Below are positions 14,856 through 23,590 of a DNA stretch of 64,000 nt, in pieces. Under the pieces are notes generated by a model. The model was given only the letters and a program-made list of their open reading frames with translations. It did no database searches and was not told where the DNA came from. Every line of letters begins with the position of its first letter. The stretch's first letter is position 1. The translations under genes and the position numbers were made by a program. Source of the stretch: Pedobacter yulinensis (GTDB lineage: Bacteria > Bacteroidota > Bacteroidia > Sphingobacteriales > Sphingobacteriaceae); the NCBI RefSeq assembly GCF_003029735.1, contig NZ_KZ686269.1:434001-498000 (forward strand), read 5' to 3'.

Positions 14856-16667
14856 ATGAACGAAACCACTTTCAACCCTGCTTTTGGGGTTAGCTTTGAA
14901 CAGAATATGGCTACGGCAAGGCTCTGGGCGCCCGGCGCAGCGGAGGTTAGCCTGGAGCTCGAGGCAAGCGGCGCAGTGCTGCCAATGGAAAAACAAGACC
15001 GAGGTGTTTGGAAATTGACCACATCAGAACTGCAGCCCGGAACAGATTACCGTTTTCTGGTCGATGGCAAGGCATTTGCCGACCCGGCCGCGAAATTTCA
15101 GCCGGAAGGCCCTTTGGGGGCCTCGCGCGCAATTGATCTGAACACCGTTGCCTGGACCGACCACGCCTGGTCCAATCCTGGATTAAGCCAATACATTATT
15201 TATGAACTGCATACCGGTACCTTTACCGACGAGGGGACCTTTGAGGCGGCAGAGCGTAAGCTTGATTACCTTCTTGAGCTGGGCGTCACGGCCATCGAGA
15301 TCATGCCGGTGGCGGCTTTTCCGGGCGAGCGCAACTGGGGTTATGACGGCGTATTTCCGTATGCGGTTCAGGCCAGCTACGGCGGGCCGGAGGGCCTGCT
15401 ACGCCTGGTTAATGCCTGCCATGAGCGTGGCCTGGCTGTGATCCTGGACGTGGTGTATAACCACCTCGGGCCTGAAGGAAACGTTCTTACTTCGCTGGCG
15501 CCCTACACAACTGCCAAGTATCCCACGCCCTGGGGCGAGGCGATGAACATGGACGATGCCGGTTCAGATTTTGTGCGGCAATATTTCATTGAAAATGCCC
15601 TCATGTGGCTGTCTTCCTTCCACATTGACGCACTGCGGCTCGATGCAGTTCACGCCATCCGCGATTTCGGCCCCAAACATTTTCTGGCCAGCCTGGCAGA
15701 GGCCGTTCTCAACCTTGAAAGTGCAACGGGGCGGAGTTATCACCTGATCGCAGAGTGTGACCTCAACGACCGCCGTTTTGTCGAGCCCCTTGATCAGGCA
15801 GGTTATGGTATGGACGCGCAGTGGGTCGATGAGTTCCACCATGCGCTGCGGGTTACTTGCGGCGAGCCGCGCGAAGGTTATTACAGTGATTTTTCAGGGC
15901 TCGGGCATCTGGCCAAGGCGTTCAGTTCAGGTTACGTTTTTGATGGAGGCTATTCTGCACACCGCGATAGGATGTTCGGCACACACACCGCGGGCATTCC
16001 CGGCAATCGGTTCGTTGTGTTTTCCCAGAATCATGATCAGGTAGGAAACCGCCCGTTTGGCGAGCGCAGCGTTGCCCTGTATGGTCCAGATAAAGCCAAG
16101 CTCATGGCGGCAGCTACGATACTTTCACCGTTTGTACCCCTTCTTTTTATGGGTGAAGAATACGGCGAAGACCGGCCGTTCCTGTATTTTATGGATCACC
16201 AGGGCGAAGAACTCGTAGAGGCGGTTCGAAAAGGCCGCGCCGAAGAGTTCAGCTTTGCTGAAGGGCAGCAGCCGCCAGACCCGAAAGCAGCGTCGACCTT
16301 CACGTCATGTAAACTTACCTTCAATAACTCCGGCGACCATGGCCGAATGCTTGACTATTATAAGACGTTAATCAGGCTGCGCAAAACCGACCAGGTTTTC
16401 AGCAAGGCAGACCGGAATGCCTTATCAGTGAGGCATGACCAGGCCCGCCAGCTGCTGTTGCTCCGCTACGAGCACGGGGCCGGTATACGGGAGCTTTATT
16501 TTAACTTTTCTACTGAAGCTTGTGCTTACGAGCGGGAAGACCAGGCAGCATTGAATCTGTTACTGTGCTCTGATGACATACGCTGGGGCGGCGCTGGTGC
16601 CGACGCGAGGCGTTCTGACGACATTATTCACCTTCCGGCCCTGAGCCTGGTTATCTTAACGAACTAA
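14856..16667 (+). CDS. treZ: Malto-oligosyltrehalose trehalohydrolase
   Basis: The ATG at 14856 is preferred to a GTG at 14841. This GH13 enzyme of 603 residues cleaves trehalose from malto-oligosyltrehalose. Visible are the N-terminal beta-sandwich (ARLWAPGAAEVSLELE), the barrel motifs VVYNHLGPEGN, the nucleophile Asp in IDALRLDAVHAI, the acid Glu in LIAECDLND and FSQNHDQVGN. The family signature for TreZ (ERNWGYDGVFPYA, PLLFMGEEYGE) is clear. It is followed after two bases by the treY-malQ fusion, so the two are cotranscribed. The product is trehalose, a compatible solute. Confidence 0.93.
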   Translation: MNETTFNPAFGVSFEQNMATARLWAPGAAEVSLELEASGAVLPMEKQDRGVWKLTTSELQPGTDYRFLVDGKAFADPAAKFQPEGPLGASRAIDLNTVAWTDHAWSNPGLSQYIIYELHTGTFTDEGTFEAAERKLDYLLELGVTAIEIMPVAAFPGERNWGYDGVFPYAVQASYGGPEGLLRLVNACHERGLAVILDVVYNHLGPEGNVLTSLAPYTTAKYPTPWGEAMNMDDAGSDFVRQYFIENALMWLSSFHIDALRLDAVHAIRDFGPKHFLASLAEAVLNLESATGRSYHLIAECDLNDRRFVEPLDQAGYGMDAQWVDEFHHALRVTCGEPREGYYSDFSGLGHLAKAFSSGYVFDGGYSAHRDRMFGTHTAGIPGNRFVVFSQNHDQVGNRPFGERSVALYGPDKAKLMAAATILSPFVPLLFMGEEYGEDRPFLYFMDHQGEELVEAVRKGRAEEFSFAEGQQPPDPKAASTFTSCKLTFNNSGDHGRMLDYYKTLIRLRKTDQVFSKADRNALSVRHDQARQLLLLRYEHGAGIRELYFNFSTEACAYEREDQAALNLLLCSDDIRWGGAGADARRSDDIIHLPALSLVILTN

Positions 16668-16669
16668 AC

Positions 16670-19600
16670 ATGCGTCCAACGACAACTTACAGAATCCAGT
16701 TTCACAAAGAATTTACTTTTACAGACCTGATCGCCCAAATTCCCTACCTGCATTCGCTCGGTGTGGACACGGTCTATGCATCGCCGATCTTCACGGCGAC
16801 ACCGGGCAGTACGCACGGTTATGACGGGACCGACCCGCTGACCATTTCGCCTGAAATTGGAACCGAGGCGCAGCTGGAGCAGTTGGCAGGCATGCTGCAC
16901 GAACGTGGCATGCGCTGGATACAGGACTTTGTGCCGAACCACATGGCCTATGTAGCAGAAAACCGCTGGCTGACCGATGTGCTCAAAAACGGGAATGCGT
17001 CGTCGTATAAACAACACTTTGATCTCTTTTTCGACGATTTTGAACAGGAGAAACTGATGCTTCCTTTTCTAGGCGCTGACCTGGAAGTGGCCGCGGCCAA
17101 TGGCGAAGTCGGGCTGGTTTTACAGGATGGGGCGCTGATGCTTGAAGCCGGCGGACAACGCTGGCCTGTTAACCAGCAAACGCTCGTCCGGCTGCGGGAC
17201 GAGAACTTCGACCCTGAATCTGCCGGGGCGTCGAGCCTGAAAACCATTAATGAGAATACCCGGCTGCTGCTTGAACTGATTGGCTTGCAGTATTACCGTC
17301 CCTGCAACTGGCAGGAAACGGCCGCAAATATCAATTACCGCCGGTTTTTTACTGTAAACAGCCTGATCTGCCTGAACATGCAGGACCGTAAGGTGTTTGA
17401 CGACTATCACCGGTACCTGCTGCAGCTCATTAAACGCGGGCTCATCCAGGGTGTCAGGATTGACCATGCCGATGGCCTGCAGGATCCGGGTACCTACCTG
17501 AAATGGCTGCGTGAGGCTTGCGGCGCGGATTGTTACATCGTGATTGAAAAGATCCTGGCAAGAAACGAACCGACCCCAAAGTGGCCCATGGAGGGAACCA
17601 CCGGTTATGATTTCCTTGCCATGGTGAACAACCTGCTCACTGACCGGGAGGGGCTTGGACAGGTCAATGCCCTTTACGACCGCTTTACCGGGAAACCAAG
17701 CAGCCCCGAGCTCAAAGCACGGGAAAAAAAACGCCTCATTTTAAGTGAACATATGCAGGGCGAAGTGAGCCTGCTGCGTAAGCTGGCGGTGGCTGCCGGT
17801 GCAGATGGTGAGGAAGTTGCCGCCCACATTACGGCGCTAATGACAGACCTGCCGCGATACCGGTATTATTTTGACGAAAACGGACAGAGCACGGAATTTT
17901 CTGCCCTGCTGTCTGTTCTGGAAAAGGATCCGGAAAGCAGGGCCGCCGCTGCCTGGGCAAAAGATATGCTGGAACAGGCAGACAACAGCGCAGCGGCAAG
18001 TGTATTTTTTAAACGGCTCATGCAGTTCAGTGGCCCGGTTATGGCCAAGGGCATTGAAGATACCCTGATGTATGACTTCGCCCGGTTTATAGCCCATAAT
18101 GAGGTCGGCGACTCGCCTGGTTTCTTCGGCATCAGGAGCGGAGAGTTTGTCAGAGAGATGAAACTGCGCCTGGCCGAATGGCCGGCAACCATGAACGCTA
18201 CCGCCACGCACGATACGAAAAGGGGTGAGGATTTCCGCAGCCGCCTGCTGGTCATTTCGACCCTGCCCGACGAATGGGCACAATGGGTGAATGCGCGGGG
18301 TGCGGCAGCCGACATACGGCGCGAGGACCTGTATTTCCTTTACCAGACTTATCTGGGGTCATTGCCTTTACCGGGCGTTGCGCCCGAAGGCTACCGTGAA
18401 CGTTTGAAAGCGGCAATGCAGAAATCCCTGCGCGAGGGAAAGGTAAGTTCAGACTGGGCAGAACCCGATGAACAGTATGAAGCACGGATCTTTGAACTGA
18501 TCGAAAGCCTGCCTGAGCGGCTGGAAGAGCTGCCTGAAGAAGAACGGGCAACTGTTCGTCTTTTCCAGGACCTTGGTTTGCTGAACAGCCTGAGCCAGGT
18601 ACTGGTCAAATTTCTCAGCCCCGGCATTCCTGACATCTACCAGGGCAGGGAAGCCTGGGATTTCAGTTTTGTCGATCCCGACAACCGCAGTGCGGTGGAT
18701 TACACGTTGCACGCCTCCCTGCTGTCAGATGCAGCGCCGGTTGAACTCTGGAAACGCCGCTATGACGGAGCGATAAAGGTGAGGCTAACAGCCATCCTGT
18801 CAAAACTGAGGCGCCGTTTCCCAGACTTTTTTCACCTGGCCTCGTTTGAGCCGGTTGAATTGCGCGGCCCGCATGCTACCGATTTTTTTGCGTTCAGAAG
18901 AAGTTTCAGACAACGGCACTTCCTGGTGCTGGTTCCGCTTTGCCACCGTGCATTTGTGCAGGGCCAGGAATTCGATCCGGCGGGCGCCGAACTGGCTGAT
19001 ACCTATCTGGAGCTGCCTTTCCGTCCGCTTACTGCTTTTAATTATTTGTCAGGCCAGTCCATCAATTTGGGTGAGAAGACCGACCTGCAGACAATCTTCG
19101 GGCGGGAACTGCCGCTGGCCGTGATCGAAATCAACGAAAAAGCCCGTGGAGCCGGCGTGCTGCTTCCGCTGAATGCCCTGCCTGGTGCCGGCGGAATCGG
19201 AGATATGGGTGCCTCTGCACGTACATTTGTAGATTGGCTGCACGAGGCGGGCCAACAATACTGGCAGGTCCTGCCGCTTAATCCCGTTGACCGTGCTGAC
19301 CACTATTCTCCTTACAGCAGCGTAAGTAGTTTTGCCGGCAACGTGCTCCTGATCGACCTGGCGGCGCTGCATGCCCGGGGCCTGCTGCCGCATGCGCACG
19401 AAGCAGCGGACAAAGCGGACGGCCCCATCGACTATGACGAGGTCGACAGCCGTAAGCGCGCTGCACTGGAAACCGCTTTCCTTGCCTGGAAAGAAAAAGG
19501 CGCAGACCGAACACCTTTTGAACAGTTCTGCGAAGAGAAAGCATCCTGGCTAAGTGATTTTGCACTTTTTGAGGTCTTGCGCGAACTGCATGGCCCTTCA

Positions 19601-20623
19601 TGGACCGAATGGCCGGCCGATTTGCGGCGCCGGGATCCTGTGGCACTGGGAGGCATCCACGAGGCACACGCCGACCGCCTGTTGTTTTTCAGCTGGTGCC
19701 AGTATATTTTCTTTGAACAGTGGGGCGAACTTCGCCGCTATGCACGCGACCGGCATATTGCGCTGATCGGTGACCTGCCGTTTTATGTAACCGGCAATGC
19801 ATGCGATGTTTGGGTGAATCCCGGCCTTTTTCAACTGAATGAAGACTACACGCCGAAAGAAGTTGCCGGCGTTCCGCCCGATGCTTTCAGTGCCAGCGGT
19901 CAGCGATGGGGCATGCCGGTATTTAATTGGCAAGCCATGAAAACGCTGGGATATGCCTGGTGGATGGATCGCATTGCTGCCAACCTGGCCATGGTTGATG
20001 TGCTGCGCCTGGACCATTTCCGTGCATTCTCAGCTTACTGGTCTATTCCTGCCGAAGCGCCCGATGCCCGCGCGGGTGCCTGGCAGCAAGGTCCTGGCGA
20101 TGATCTTTTTGCCGCACTCAAGCTCCGGTTTCCGAACCAGCCTTTTATTGCCGAAGACCTCGGCGAAATAGATGAACCCGTTTATGCCCTGCGCGACCGT
20201 TGGGGGCTTTCAGGAATGAAGGTTCTGCAGTTTGGCTTTTCTGGTGCGGAAGGACTGAATGACCACCTGCCCCATGAGTTCGGTACCAGGGACCTCGCGG
20301 TTTATACCGGCACGCATGATAACAATACAAGCCAGGGATGGCTGGACAGCCTGGGCACAAAGGAGCGCGAACAGCTAAACAGTTACCTGAGGCAAGCCGG
20401 CGGCGAAGAGGTCAGGGGACTGATTGAACTGGCTTATGCTTCGGTTGCCTGGCTTGCGCTTGTTCCTGTACAGGATATTTTAGGGCTGGGCGAAAGTGCA
20501 CGCATCAACTTTCCGGGAAGTACGGGTAAGAACTGGAAATGGCGGCTTAGTCCGGGCAGCCTTGACGCTGACCTGGCCAGGGCCATTGCTGTGCTGGCCA
20601 GACGGTACGGTCGAATTGGCTAG
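16670..20623 (+). CDS. treY-malQ: Malto-oligosyltrehalose synthase fused to 4-alpha-glucanotransferase
   Basis: The 1317-residue protein joins two complete enzymes. Residues 1 to about 815 are TreY, which turns the reducing-end maltose of a glucan into trehalose: opening TTTYRIQFHKEFTF, barrel motifs FVPNHMAY, the nucleophile Asp in VRIDHADGLQDP, acid Glu in YIVIEKIL, and ATHDTKRGED. From about 822 a full-length MalQ/amylomaltase follows, with AGVLLPLNALPG, YSPYSSVSSFAGN, nucleophile Asp in RLDHFRAF, acid Glu in IAEDLGEI and YTGTHDNNTSQGW. MalQ disproportionates maltodextrins and can recycle the short glucans left by TreY/TreZ. All catalytic residues appear intact in both halves. It is the second gene of the treZ operon. 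Confidence 0.92.
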   Translation: MRPTTTYRIQFHKEFTFTDLIAQIPYLHSLGVDTVYASPIFTATPGSTHGYDGTDPLTISPEIGTEAQLEQLAGMLHERGMRWIQDFVPNHMAYVAENRWLTDVLKNGNASSYKQHFDLFFDDFEQEKLMLPFLGADLEVAAANGEVGLVLQDGALMLEAGGQRWPVNQQTLVRLRDENFDPESAGASSLKTINENTRLLLELIGLQYYRPCNWQETAANINYRRFFTVNSLICLNMQDRKVFDDYHRYLLQLIKRGLIQGVRIDHADGLQDPGTYLKWLREACGADCYIVIEKILARNEPTPKWPMEGTTGYDFLAMVNNLLTDREGLGQVNALYDRFTGKPSSPELKAREKKRLILSEHMQGEVSLLRKLAVAAGADGEEVAAHITALMTDLPRYRYYFDENGQSTEFSALLSVLEKDPESRAAAAWAKDMLEQADNSAAASVFFKRLMQFSGPVMAKGIEDTLMYDFARFIAHNEVGDSPGFFGIRSGEFVREMKLRLAEWPATMNATATHDTKRGEDFRSRLLVISTLPDEWAQWVNARGAAADIRREDLYFLYQTYLGSLPLPGVAPEGYRERLKAAMQKSLREGKVSSDWAEPDEQYEARIFELIESLPERLEELPEEERATVRLFQDLGLLNSLSQVLVKFLSPGIPDIYQGREAWDFSFVDPDNRSAVDYTLHASLLSDAAPVELWKRRYDGAIKVRLTAILSKLRRRFPDFFHLASFEPVELRGPHATDFFAFRRSFRQRHFLVLVPLCHRAFVQGQEFDPAGAELADTYLELPFRPLTAFNYLSGQSINLGEKTDLQTIFGRELPLAVIEINEKARGAGVLLPLNALPGAGGIGDMGASARTFVDWLHEAGQQYWQVLPLNPVDRADHYSPYSSVSSFAGNVLLIDLAALHARGLLPHAHEAADKADGPIDYDEVDSRKRAALETAFLAWKEKGADRTPFEQFCEEKASWLSDFALFEVLRELHGPSWTEWPADLRRRDPVALGGIHEAHADRLLFFSWCQYIFFEQWGELRRYARDRHIALIGDLPFYVTGNACDVWVNPGLFQLNEDYTPKEVAGVPPDAFSASGQRWGMPVFNWQAMKTLGYAWWMDRIAANLAMVDVLRLDHFRAFSAYWSIPAEAPDARAGAWQQGPGDDLFAALKLRFPNQPFIAEDLGEIDEPVYALRDRWGLSGMKVLQFGFSGAEGLNDHLPHEFGTRDLAVYTGTHDNNTSQGWLDSLGTKEREQLNSYLRQAGGEEVRGLIELAYASVAWLALVPVQDILGLGESARINFPGSTGKNWKWRLSPGSLDADLARAIAVLARRYGRIG

Positions 20624-20904
20624 TTGCCCTGGCGCTTAAAAGACCAGGACGGGTTCGGCCCGGGGATATGTACGTTTTAAAGGTCGGGATGCAGACCAGT
20701 ACGACTGAACTGTAGCCGATGAAATTTCCGGAAAATCAGTTTGGGGCGGGGCGGGTGCTCCTTTATCACCTGCAGTGTTCACAGGCGTTATTTTTGGTTT
20801 TGCCTGATAACTGGTGCCCGTGGCATGGTGTTTGAACATCGCGTGTTGATGGATGATTAGGCCCTCCATCAGCTCGTATTGTTTGGTTGGCCGCAAGGCC
20901 ATAG

Positions 20905-20942
20905 CCCGGGACTGGTTTTTTACCGCTCCCGGGTTTTATTTT
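20905..20942 (+). terminator. Possible terminator of the treZ operon
   Basis: CCCGGGA (20905-20911) and TCCCGGG (20927-20933) with an inner GGT/ACC pair, followed by TTTTATTTT. It is about 280 bases after the treY-malQ stop, so the transcript would have a long 3' tail. Confidence 0.6.
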
Positions 20943-21002
20943 GCCGGTACCTGGAAGCGCCGGCGTTGCGTTTGGTATTCTGGTCACATCGGGTGCTCCG
21001 CA

Positions 21003-21033
21003 CAATAAAAGAAGGCCGGCATTGCTGCCGGCC
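21003..21033 (-). terminator. Terminator of the siderophore operon
   Basis: GGCCGGC (21014-21020) and GCCGGCC (21027-21033) around a six-base loop; on the minus strand a T-rich tail (TTCTTTTATT) follows. It lies just after the PepSY gene. Confidence 0.8.
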
Positions 21034-21051
21034 CGTATCGGTTTTGCGTAA

Positions 21052-22317
21052 TTAGATGACGGGTTCGGCTACCTGTTTTGCAGTTGGCCGGCCTTGGGCG
21101 CTGCGCTGGGCCGGCGGTCCTTTCTCTGATTTCTTCTTTTTAAATTTGCGGCCATACCAGATCAGAAATCCGGTAACAGGCAGGCTGGCACCGATGAGCG
21201 TGACCAGGAAAGCGAGCACCTTACCCGGAAAACCGAGTATGCTGCCGACATGGATGTCATAGTTCATACGGCGCAGTTTGCCGCCTGCCGAGGCCTTTTC
21301 ATAAGCTTCTCCGTAAATGCCTTTCTGCTTAAATTCCTGCAGGGTGTGCTGGTCAAAAGTGTAACTCCGGTTGTTGTAAAACTGTCCTTTACTTGGGTAA
21401 ACGGTGACGCCGATGGTTAAGCTGGCCTTTGACGTGTCAGGAAACGTATAATAAAAGCCCTCAGACTCCGGATGCCTGGTAATAACCTTCTGCCAGGCCA
21501 GGTCCATAGCCTGCTGAGGCGTATAGTGCCGGCCCGCCTGAAGCGAATCTGACTCAAACCGCTTGAACTCGCTCAGTGTAGCGCCGCCGGTGGTTACCCA
21601 ATACAAGCCTTTGCTGTACCAGCTGATGCCATACACCATACCGGTGAGCGCAATAAACAGCAGGAATATGAGCGCGTAAAACCCGAGCACATTGTGCAGG
21701 TCCAGGTTGACCCGTTTGAATGAGGCTCCCCATTTGATCCTGAAACTTTTATCGCGGGTGGATTTATTCCACTTTTTAGGGTACCACCAGATGAGGCCGG
21801 TGATAAGCAGCACGACGAACACCAGCGTGCCGTAGTTGACAATGGGCCGGCCGATGGCCGGTGGCAACCACAGAAAACGGTGCCCGTTCAGCATCAGACG
21901 GAAGAAGTCTACCTCACCTTTTTTCCGCTCCGTAACGCTGACCACCTGCCCGGTGTACGGGTTGATCTTCAGCGTTGTGCCGCCACCGCGGCGCCCCTGT
22001 TCCCCGGCACCTTTCAGGTTAAGCGTGATTGCCCGGCCCTGCTGGTATTGCGCGTAGGCCGGCGTTTTGTCGGGATACAGCTTTGCAGCGGTTTCGTAAA
22101 GCCGGGAGGGCATGATAACCGGCCGGTTTTGCCTGACTACGTTTGTTTCGGGTTCGAGCAGGCTGGTAACCTCTTCGTTAAAGACCCAGATACAACCGGT
22201 CAGGCACACGATCAGGACAATAACGCCCGAGGCGAGCCCCAGCCAAAGGTGCAGCCATTTGTTAACCCTGGTAAACAGGGAGTCCTTGCTTTTCTTCTTT
22301 ACAGGCTTGCTGTTCAT
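21052..22317 (-). CDS. PepSY-TM inner-membrane protein (siderophore-linked)
   Basis: The 421-residue protein is of the PepSY-associated TM/PiuB family: an N-terminal helix (WLHLWLGLASGVIVLIVCLTGCIWVF), a periplasmic PepSY-like domain with KINPYTGQV, a pair of helices (NYGTLVFVVLLITGLIWWYP and LHNVLGFYALIFLLFIALTG), and a final helix before a Lys-rich cytoplasmic tail. His residues in HLWLG, NGHRFLW, LHNVLG and DIHVG are well placed for haem or for siderophore-iron reduction, as proposed for this family. It is the last gene of a three-gene unit with a TonB receptor and a DUF4374 protein, separated from the latter by 32 bases. A role in releasing iron from imported siderophore is inferred from context. 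Confidence 0.85.
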   Translation of the reverse strand: MNSKPVKKKSKDSLFTRVNKWLHLWLGLASGVIVLIVCLTGCIWVFNEEVTSLLEPETNVVRQNRPVIMPSRLYETAAKLYPDKTPAYAQYQQGRAITLNLKGAGEQGRRGGGTTLKINPYTGQVVSVTERKKGEVDFFRLMLNGHRFLWLPPAIGRPIVNYGTLVFVVLLITGLIWWYPKKWNKSTRDKSFRIKWGASFKRVNLDLHNVLGFYALIFLLFIALTGMVYGISWYSKGLYWVTTGGATLSEFKRFESDSLQAGRHYTPQQAMDLAWQKVITRHPESEGFYYTFPDTSKASLTIGVTVYPSKGQFYNNRSYTFDQHTLQEFKQKGIYGEAYEKASAGGKLRRMNYDIHVGSILGFPGKVLAFLVTLIGASLPVTGFLIWYGRKFKKKKSEKGPPAQRSAQGRPTAKQVAEPVI

Positions 22318-22349
22318 GTTCGCAATTGTGCTGGTTATTGGGGTGGCAA

Positions 22350-23570
22350 CTAATTAAGGAACTGGATTGCTGCGATGGTTCCGCCTTCTACTTTCAGGCC
22401 CCTGGCGGCCGTCTGGTTGGCAGCGTCGATCTTGTACACATAACTGCTGCCGTCTTTCATGTTAACACCTACGTATGCCGTGCGACCGTTTTTCGGCGTA
22501 TAGTTGTTCGCGGAAATGCTGCTGATCTGATCGGGAGCCGGCATGCCTGCTGCCAGTTTAAAAGTTTTGTTGGCCACGTTCAGAATGCCGATGCGGTTGC
22601 CAACGGTGTAAGCGCCCCGCTGCGCTTTCTCAATGGCGGTGACCACAAAATTGTCATTGCCGATGTACAGCCAGTTTGTAATGACCATGCCGCCGGATGC
22701 CGTTTCAAAGTTCAGAAAATAACCCTGGTCAAATTCTGTCGTGCCGGCTTTGATGCGGGTAATGGCAGAAGGTTTGGTTGAGGTCAGCACTTTGTTGTTG
22801 GTAGCAACCGACGAAGAAAAAGCATAAACGTCTCCATTTTCTGTCAGACCCAATCCGTCGGTGAAATAACGGCCAATGAAACTGGTGCGGTCGTCCTGGA
22901 TCACTTTCTCTAGTTGCATTTCGGGATAAGAGTAAACCGCGATCCAGGCATTGTCCGGGAAATTGGTATCGAAAGCGGCGCCACAACAGGCTTTGATTGA
23001 AAAGTAGGGCGCATACACTTTGTTGCCTACCTGTTTGATCCAGCTGAAAAAGGCTGATTCGCCGTTTTTGCTCAGGTCCTGCACGTTCACAGTACCCTCG
23101 CCGCTAATGAGCAGGCTATTTGTGTTAACGCGGTACCAGTTGGCCAATGGATTGGTAATGGCTCTCGGGATCTTCATGAGCAGGATGTCGCTGTTAACAG
23201 GAGCGAAAGCCTGTACGGTCTCTGTCTGGAAGTTTGATACTTTATTCAATTTGCCATCGAGCAGGTTATAGGTGGTTACCGCACCCGGGTTCGACTGACC
23301 GTACAGCATGCTGAAAAACTTGTTGTTGTGGGTTACGTAATAGCGGTAACTTCCGTCCTGTTCCAGGCCATTGTTTTCGGTGGTGATACTTCCTTCGTCC
23401 AGGCTGGACGCATTGACCAGGTAATCTGCTACCGCTGTAGCGGCAACCGGTGTCACGGCCAGGACATATGGCCCGCGTGTTTCCCTGCTGTTGCCATTGT
23501 CTTTTTTGCACGACAGGCTGACTGACGCAACCATGGCCAGTATGATCGCTTTGGTAAACTTTAGTTTCAT
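22350..23570 (-). CDS. DUF4374 lipoprotein of the siderophore operon
   Basis: This 406-residue lipoprotein (lipobox VSLSC) matches DUF4374, which has a beta-propeller-like pattern: repeated strands such as YVLAVTPVAATAVADYLVNA, VNVQDLSKNGESAFFSWIKQVGNKVYAPYF, and WIAVYSYPEMQLEKVI. A CCG pair (KACCGAAFD) is present. DUF4374 genes typically follow siderophore-type TonB receptors in Bacteroidota, and the product is thought to be a surface or periplasmic accessory; the exact job is unknown. It lies 20 bases downstream of the receptor and upstream of the PepSY gene, so all three are cotranscribed. Confidence 0.85.
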   Translation of the reverse strand: MKLKFTKAIILAMVASVSLSCKKDNGNSRETRGPYVLAVTPVAATAVADYLVNASSLDEGSITTENNGLEQDGSYRYYVTHNNKFFSMLYGQSNPGAVTTYNLLDGKLNKVSNFQTETVQAFAPVNSDILLMKIPRAITNPLANWYRVNTNSLLISGEGTVNVQDLSKNGESAFFSWIKQVGNKVYAPYFSIKACCGAAFDTNFPDNAWIAVYSYPEMQLEKVIQDDRTSFIGRYFTDGLGLTENGDVYAFSSSVATNNKVLTSTKPSAITRIKAGTTEFDQGYFLNFETASGGMVITNWLYIGNDNFVVTAIEKAQRGAYTVGNRIGILNVANKTFKLAAGMPAPDQISSISANNYTPKNGRTAYVGVNMKDGSSYVYKIDAANQTAARGLKVEGGTIAAIQFLN

Positions 23571-23590
23571 GTTAACTTATTTTAGATTGA

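Larger units (their letters stand above)
20624..21051. other. Intergenic region after treY-malQ
   Basis: In 428 bases I see no gene I would defend. A minus-strand frame of 88 codons (20636-20902) exists but lacks a ribosome site, recognisable domain or supporting context. A plus-strand hairpin (20905-20942) and the terminator of the opposite PepSY gene (21003-21033) are the only clear signals. Confidence 0.5.

Noticed and set aside
20636..20902. 88-codon minus-strand ORF after treY-malQ
   Set aside because: No ribosome site, no domain; it reaches the bases of a plus-strand hairpin. Kept only as a note in the intergenic entry.
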